Shown: in pieces, positions 5,238 through 9,237 of the stretch
Layout of the letters: the number at the start of each line of letters is the position of its first letter
How positions within the stretch are numbered: position 1 is the first letter of the stretch
NCBI GenBank assembly: GCA_004561785.1
Contig: SFUB01000053.1
Coordinates: forward strand, 1-9,237
Reading direction: 5' to 3'
Length of the DNA stretch: 9,237 nucleotides
Origin: a bacterium
Lineage (GTDB): Bacteria; Bacillota_I; Bacilli_A; RFN20; CAG-826
Position numbers and translations under genes: made by a program
Notes under the pieces: generated by a model
What the model was told of the DNA's origin: nothing
The model's database searches: none
Seen by the model: only the letters and a program-made list of their open reading frames with translations

Positions 5238-7784
5238 ATGAAAAGAAAAGGGCTATCTGCATCATCGATCCTCGGCCGGAAAATGCTTCGCCAGGCCCGT
5301 TCGGGTTGGAAACAGTTCCTCTCGATCATCGCCATGGGCGGAATCGCGATGACTCTTTTCGTCGGGCTTCTCTCGAACTCCGAATCTCTTTCTGCCCGCG
5401 TGGAGGCCTTCTATGAGGAAGGGTCCCTGCCCTCGATGTGGGTGCTGACCCGCGCTTACGAGGCGGATCTCGGCGAATCGCTCAAATTCGCCGGCGCCCT
5501 GGATGAGGAAGACCAAGTCGATTCTCGCTTTCAAGTCACCGCGAAGCTCAATTCCTTCTCTTGCTATGGAGCCGTGGTCTCGGGAATGCCGACCCTCTCC
5601 AAGCCGATTGACATCCTAGATGAGGAGAAGAGGGAGGACGGGGGTTTCTTCTACATCGACAAAGGGATTTCGATCTTGGATGAAGCCACCAAAGACCCCG
5701 AACTCAAAGTTGGAGGCACGGTGAGCCTAACCTATCAAGTCGGAAGCTATCTTTCCGGCTTCTCTGATCTTGTCGATGCTCTTTATGAATCGAATCCAGA
5801 GTATTTCTTGTCGTCCCAAGCGAAAGAAGACCTTACCCGGGGGAACCTCACTTGTCCCGCGAAGATCACGGGCCTCATGACCTTCCCGGAGAACATCCAG
5901 TCCGCTCATTACTATTCCTCGACCTATCTCATGAGCAAAAGCGTTTTCGTCTCCTCCCTCCACGAAGGCCTTGCTTCCTATTTCACCGAGGAGGGGCGCG
6001 AGGCGATCGAGACGTATTTGGGAATCGATTTGGAGGGAACCCCGTCCCCTTCATCCTTCCCCCAAGACAATGAATTGCTGATCAAACTCAAAGATCCATC
6101 CACCGAGAGCGAAAAGGAAGAGAAGATCAAACGCTACTTCGAGGACCACGAGACCTTCGGGGAGAGCAATCTCGCACAATTGTTGAACCGCTCTTTGAAC
6201 CCCTGGTCTTCGGCGGTGGATACGGAGGTGCTCGAAGCCAAGCAGCTCACCTTCGTCTTTCCTTTCGTCTTCTTCTTCGTGGCGCTCTTGGTGATCCTCA
6301 CGACCCTGTCCCAGATCATCCTCAAAGAAAGAATCCAGATCGGCACGATGAAGGCCCTCGGCCTCAGCGAAGGTCAGATCTATCGCCATTACTTCAGCCT
6401 GACCTTGACCCTAGTGAGCATCGGCACCCTGATCGGATTCATCTTGGGCCCCCTCATCATCCCCACGATCATGGGCATGAAGTACGGAATCCTTTACACC
6501 TTGCCCGCCAGGAGCCTCTTCGTATTCCCCTTTTGGCAGGCTTTTGCGGCGTATTTCGTCTTTGCCGCGGCTTCCGTTCTCGTCTCTTGGCTGGTGCTCC
6601 GGAAAGAGGTGAAGCTCTCTCCGGCTGAGTCGATGCGCTCCGAGGTGATCTCCTTCAAAAAGAAGAAATGGGAGAGCGGCCGCAAGAAGACCCCGATCTC
6701 TTTGTCTTTGTCGATGGCCTTCCGCAACATCCGGGTCAACAAACTGAAATCCGCGATGGTGGTTGCCGGGGTATTCGGATGCACGGCCCTCTTGCTTTGC
6801 GGATTCGGGATCGAAGATACGCTCGACCGCGGCGTCGATAACGACGTCTCCATGTTCTACAGCGCCTCCTTGACCGTCTCCTATGCCTCTTCTAGGACCG
6901 GCGATAGCGGTCTGCTTTCCTATAGCGACAAGATTGCGGATATCGATCAATACGGCAGTTACGCGAGCGACATCGTCTTTAACGGCAAATCCATGACGTC
7001 TACTTTGCGCCTGTTCCATGACGAGCACCCCTATTTCAAACGGGATCTGGCGGACAAAGGAACGGTCACGATCTCTAGCAAGCTAACCGAAGAACTAGGG
7101 GCAAAAGAAGGAGACGTGATCTCCTTTTCCTACGCAAACCGCGACATCGAAGCAAAGGTCGGCAAGGTGATCGAGGCCTTCGCGGTCAACGGGGTGTTCG
7201 GTTACTTCAGCGACCCGCTGTTTGAGATTTCCGATCCCGCTTACACAGGGGCTTGGGTGCAAGCGAAAGAGGGTTTCACGCCTCAACAGCTCCAAGAAGA
7301 TCTGGAGGCCCATTGCCCCTATCTATCGGTTGCGAGGACCCAACTCGACACGATGGAGCAGATCAACTCCGTCATGAACGGGATCCGCATCATGACCAAC
7401 GCCGTCAAAGTATTCGCCATCCTTTTGGCTTTGGTTGTCCTTTATAACCTCGCCCTTCTCAACTTCCGAGAAAGGAGCAGGGATATCGCCACGATGAAAG
7501 TCCTTGGCTTCTCGAAGGCGGAAATCGCCTTGTCCCTTATCGTGGAGACCTTATCCCTTACGGCTTTGGGGATCTTCCTTGGCTTCTTCGCCGGCTGGCC
7601 CTTCATGTACGCCGTGCTTATCGTCAACAGGGTTCCTTTGGTGAAATTCCTATACACGGTTGCCCCGATTTCCTATCTTTATGCCTTCTTGCTGACGTTT
7701 CTGACGTCCTTCTTGGTCAATCTCTATCTTTCGATGATGACGGGAAAAGTCAAAATGGTCGAGAGCCTAAAATCCGTGGAATAA
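5238..7784 (+). CDS. FtsX/MacB-type ABC transporter permease, two FtsX domains (848 aa)
   Basis: An integral membrane permease of the type that, with a separate ATPase, exports lipids or peptides or drives extracytoplasmic processes rather than importing solutes. By hydrophobicity there are about eight membrane segments: ~26-46, then ~285 extracytoplasmic residues, ~338-361, 388-411, 431-454; then a second unit at ~505-524, ~195 extracytoplasmic residues, 722-743, 765-795, 811-833. Each FtsX domain carries the characteristic cytoplasmic loop after its second helix: K-E-R-I-Q-I-G-T-M-K-A-L-G (364-376) and R-E-R-S-R-D-I-A-T-M-K-V-L-G (744-757). The start at 5238 is chosen because the promoter ends just before it and the protein's basic N-terminus leads into helix 1; upstream in-frame sequence overlaps pepT and the promoter. 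No ATPase gene is adjacent, so the partner is encoded elsewhere. Cargo is unknown. Confidence 0.9.
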   Translation: MKRKGLSASSILGRKMLRQARSGWKQFLSIIAMGGIAMTLFVGLLSNSESLSARVEAFYEEGSLPSMWVLTRAYEADLGESLKFAGALDEEDQVDSRFQVTAKLNSFSCYGAVVSGMPTLSKPIDILDEEKREDGGFFYIDKGISILDEATKDPELKVGGTVSLTYQVGSYLSGFSDLVDALYESNPEYFLSSQAKEDLTRGNLTCPAKITGLMTFPENIQSAHYYSSTYLMSKSVFVSSLHEGLASYFTEEGREAIETYLGIDLEGTPSPSSFPQDNELLIKLKDPSTESEKEEKIKRYFEDHETFGESNLAQLLNRSLNPWSSAVDTEVLEAKQLTFVFPFVFFFVALLVILTTLSQIILKERIQIGTMKALGLSEGQIYRHYFSLTLTLVSIGTLIGFILGPLIIPTIMGMKYGILYTLPARSLFVFPFWQAFAAYFVFAAASVLVSWLVLRKEVKLSPAESMRSEVISFKKKKWESGRKKTPISLSLSMAFRNIRVNKLKSAMVVAGVFGCTALLLCGFGIEDTLDRGVDNDVSMFYSASLTVSYASSRTGDSGLLSYSDKIADIDQYGSYASDIVFNGKSMTSTLRLFHDEHPYFKRDLADKGTVTISSKLTEELGAKEGDVISFSYANRDIEAKVGKVIEAFAVNGVFGYFSDPLFEISDPAYTGAWVQAKEGFTPQQLQEDLEAHCPYLSVARTQLDTMEQINSVMNGIRIMTNAVKVFAILLALVVLYNLALLNFRERSRDIATMKVLGFSKAEIALSLIVETLSLTALGIFLGFFAGWPFMYAVLIVNRVPLVKFLYTVAPISYLYAFLLTFLTSFLVNLYLSMMTGKVKMVESLKSVE

Positions 7785-7807
7785 GAAATTCACGGGGCCG
7801 CTTTTTT
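7774..7807 (+). terminator. Possible weak terminator after the permease
   Basis: CCGTGGAAT (7774-7782) can pair with ATTCACGG (7788-7795) with one bulged G. The hairpin spans the TAA stop at 7782-7784. A run of six T follows only after a further six bases (7802-7807), so the U-tract is not adjacent and the call is tentative. Confidence 0.35.
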
Positions 7808-7834
7808 GGACGCCCCTTTCCTTTCAGGCTTTAA

Positions 7835-8068
7835 GGCAACCGATGGGCAGACAGAAACGCCATCGCCTCTTTTGTAGCCGCACAGGCTTCCGGTTATCGC
7901 AATCTTCAAATTCCTAATGCAAAGCGATTCGAAAAGGAATCCAACTTTTTGAAGCCGGTATTGAAATACGCAGGGGAGACCCCAAAGGGCGCAACGGCGG
8001 AAGAACAGATGCACGCCTATAGAATCGAATCGAGCAGCAATGTCAAAATCGGGTTCTCGTATTTCTGA
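7835..8068 (+). pseudogene. Open plus-strand frame without start, possible gene relic
   Basis: The gap between the convergent permease and lipoprotein genes holds a stop-free frame between TAA 7832-7834 and TGA 8066-8068. Its translation looks like a normal soluble protein (for example A-S-F-V-A-A-Q-A-S-G-Y-R-N-L) and about 60% of its codons start with a purine. It has no ATG, GTG or TTG near its beginning, no ribosome binding site, and its last ~50 bases overlap the lipoprotein gene antisense. It matches no family I recognise. It may be a decayed remnant or chance; the opposite strand is also open here with a less protein-like product. Confidence 0.25.
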
Positions 8069-9162
8069 AGGGCCTCATGCCTTTCCAAGCTGGCATCAAG
8101 CGATAAACCGGTCAGAGATTTGGTGCTTAATGAGGAAGAAGCGAGGTAATCCAAGCAATTCTTTGAAAGCCTCTCTTCGGTGAAATAGGTATCTTCAATG
8201 ATCCCGTTATCCACCGTCTCGTTATAGAAGGTCCCGGAGAAATCGACGGCGTCGCCCCTTTTCTCTCCCCCGTTTGGATGAATGTGATAAATGCTCGGGA
8301 CGAATCCTTCGCCCCATCCGGCGGGATTATCCTCGTTTTCGGCAAGGCCGTATTCCCTTTTGAATTCCTTCCATTGGGAGGCGGCCAAGGAAGCGTATTC
8401 CTCGTTTTGGGAGCTCGGGTTGTAGGTTTTTCCATCCTCTCCTTCGACGTAGCGGATCCCGACTTGGTCGCAGTCGAGGTAATAAAGGTAGTTCTCCGGG
8501 ATTTTCTGCTCTTTGAGGTGACTTGCGAAGTAGGGCTTCAGGTCGCTTCGTTCCAAAAAGGAGCAATCCCCGCAGGTGGAGCGGCTGAAGAAGACGGAGA
8601 AATCCTCGTTTCCCTCGTATTTGGCATCCAACTGCCCTTTGCTTAAAGAAAGCAATCTTGGGGCCTCGATTCTCGCGTTCATCCAAGCGGAGAAAGTGGA
8701 GGCGTCTTTGACCCAGGCGGAAGTGGAGTCTGCCGTGGTGTGCTGATACTTAAGCTCCCCCTCTTCGAAGATCGCCAAAGTCTCGTGCGAGGCGCTTAAG
8801 GATAATCCCGCTTCCTGAAGGGCGGATTCATTCCCTGAGAGAGGGATCCAATAAAGCAAAAGATGATTCCTTAATATATAAGGAACTAGGACCTCATTAT
8901 GGAAGCTTGTCCAGCAGGAGCAGTCGAATTCGCCTCCCACCAGAAGCAAGAAATTCTTCTTCTCCGCGACCATATCGTTATAGGAGGCCAAGGAGATTTC
9001 CTTCATGTGGGATAATTGCTTCGCATTCACCTCATCCCCATCGAAAAGTATGGTTCCCATATCGAGAATCACAGGGCTGATTTTTTCTAAAGACGGATTG
9101 CAAGAGGCGAGCAGGGCAGGGGCGAAGCACAGGGCTAGAAACAAAGGGGTCTTTTTTCGCAT
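8017..9162 (-). CDS. Lipoprotein with two thioredoxin-like domains (CxC and CxxC)
   Basis: The 381-residue product starts with R-K-K, a hydrophobic stretch and a lipobox L-A-S-C, so Cys21 would be lipidated and the protein anchored outside the membrane. Domain 1 (~residues 65-145) has strand F-L-L-L-V-G-G followed by F-D-C-S-C-W (Cys81, Cys83), where thioredoxins carry their active site. Domain 2 (~185-300) has F-S-V-F-F-S-R-S-T-C-G-D-C (Cys197, Cys200), then Y-L-Y-Y-L-D-C, and F-V-P-S-I-Y, whose Pro289 matches the cis-Pro of thioredoxin folds. The C-terminal ~80 residues have no recognised fold. A role in thiol-disulfide exchange or folding at the cell surface is inferred. The gene is monocistronic as far as visible. 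ATG 9162 lacks a good ribosome binding site and lies six bases after a -10 box. No clear terminator follows TAG 8017-8019. Confidence 0.75.
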   Translation of the reverse strand: MRKKTPLFLALCFAPALLASCNPSLEKISPVILDMGTILFDGDEVNAKQLSHMKEISLASYNDMVAEKKNFLLLVGGEFDCSCWTSFHNEVLVPYILRNHLLLYWIPLSGNESALQEAGLSLSASHETLAIFEEGELKYQHTTADSTSAWVKDASTFSAWMNARIEAPRLLSLSKGQLDAKYEGNEDFSVFFSRSTCGDCSFLERSDLKPYFASHLKEQKIPENYLYYLDCDQVGIRYVEGEDGKTYNPSSQNEEYASLAASQWKEFKREYGLAENEDNPAGWGEGFVPSIYHIHPNGGEKRGDAVDFSGTFYNETVDNGIIEDTYFTEERLSKNCLDYLASSSLSTKSLTGLSLDASLERHEALQKYENPILTLLLDSIL

Positions 9163-9168
9163 GGTTCC

Positions 9169-9197
9169 ATTCTAAATTACTGCGTTTTCTTTTGCAA
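9169..9197 (-). promoter_or_regulatory. Promoter of the thioredoxin-like lipoprotein
   Basis: On the minus strand TTGCAA (9192-9197), exactly 17 bases, TAGAAT (9169-9174), then six bases (GGAACC) before the ATG. Spacing is ideal, with 4/6 and 5/6 matches. The expected transcription start is the start codon itself, so a leaderless message is likely. Confidence 0.6.
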
Positions 9198-9237
9198 AAA
9201 ACGTTGATTTGAAGCGCCTTTTTTCATCGTGTTTTTA

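Noticed and set aside
371..7837. 11-base match GGCTTTAAGGC at 371-381 and 7827-7837
   Set aside because: Several 11-base matches are expected by chance in 9 kb, and no similarity extends on either side.
7790..8014. Minus-strand 74-residue frame starting at GTG after the lipoprotein gene
   Set aside because: GTG start without ribosome binding site, a Cys- and Leu-rich unstructured product, and no family likeness.
1..9237. Mycoplasma-type code (TGA as Trp)
   Set aside because: TGA ends pepT, the amidohydrolase and the 52-residue gene at expected family lengths or signals, and Trp codons are TGG.
1..9237. CRISPR array, insertion sequence, prophage or defence island
   Set aside because: No regularly spaced repeats, transposase or integrase motifs, or terminal inverted repeats were seen. 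The tRNA-Gln gene has no integrase next to it and no visible repeat of its 3' end within the window.

Overview
The window looks like a chromosomal stretch of a Bacillota-type (low-GC Gram-positive lineage) bacterium with moderately high GC and the standard genetic code. TGA, TAA and TAG all end genes and every Trp is TGG, so this is not a Mycoplasma-code genome. Gram-positive indications are strong AAGGAG-type ribosome binding sites, a Bacillota-like tRNA-Gln with encoded CCA, a lipobox lipoprotein and short U-rich hairpin terminators. I cannot name the genus. The exception is the first ~300 bases, about 33% GC, with a different codon use.

Layout. 3-296 (+) is the C-terminal end of an AT-rich LysR-type regulator, cut by the window edge. 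297-549 is a non-coding transition zone. 541-1365 (-) is an Mrp/NBP35 iron-sulfur carrier ATPase with its terminator. Divergent from it, 1481-1639 (+) is a 52-residue, highly charged small protein, which shares a bidirectional terminator with a DJ-1/YajL-like protein at 1663-2214 (-). Next comes a two-gene minus-strand operon: an amidohydrolase (2875-3687) followed by a pyroglutamyl-peptidase-like protein (2276-2833) whose catalytic Cys is replaced by Asp. A tRNA-Gln(CTG) with its own promoter and terminator lies at 3789-3863 (+). Then come tripeptidase PepT (3935-5134, -), a divergent 848-residue FtsX-type ABC permease (5238-7784, +), a 230-base gap with a possible gene relic, and a lipoprotein with two thioredoxin-like domains (8017-9162, -).

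How they fit. Most genes are single housekeeping units with their own promoters and hairpin terminators; only the amidohydrolase/Pcp-like pair is a clear operon. PepT and a Pcp-family protein point to peptide and amino-acid turnover, while Mrp, DJ-1 and the thioredoxin-like lipoprotein touch Fe-S and thiol chemistry, but nothing in the sequence ties these together. The observations most worth a second look are the Cys-to-Asp Pcp paralogue in its operon, the tandem-thioredoxin lipoprotein, three genes whose -10 box sits 6-7 bases before the start codon (probable leaderless mRNAs), a perfect inverted repeat abutting the permease -10 box, and a tRNA T-loop with C in place of the near-universal U55. 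I found no CRISPR array, insertion sequence, phage gene or obvious defence system.
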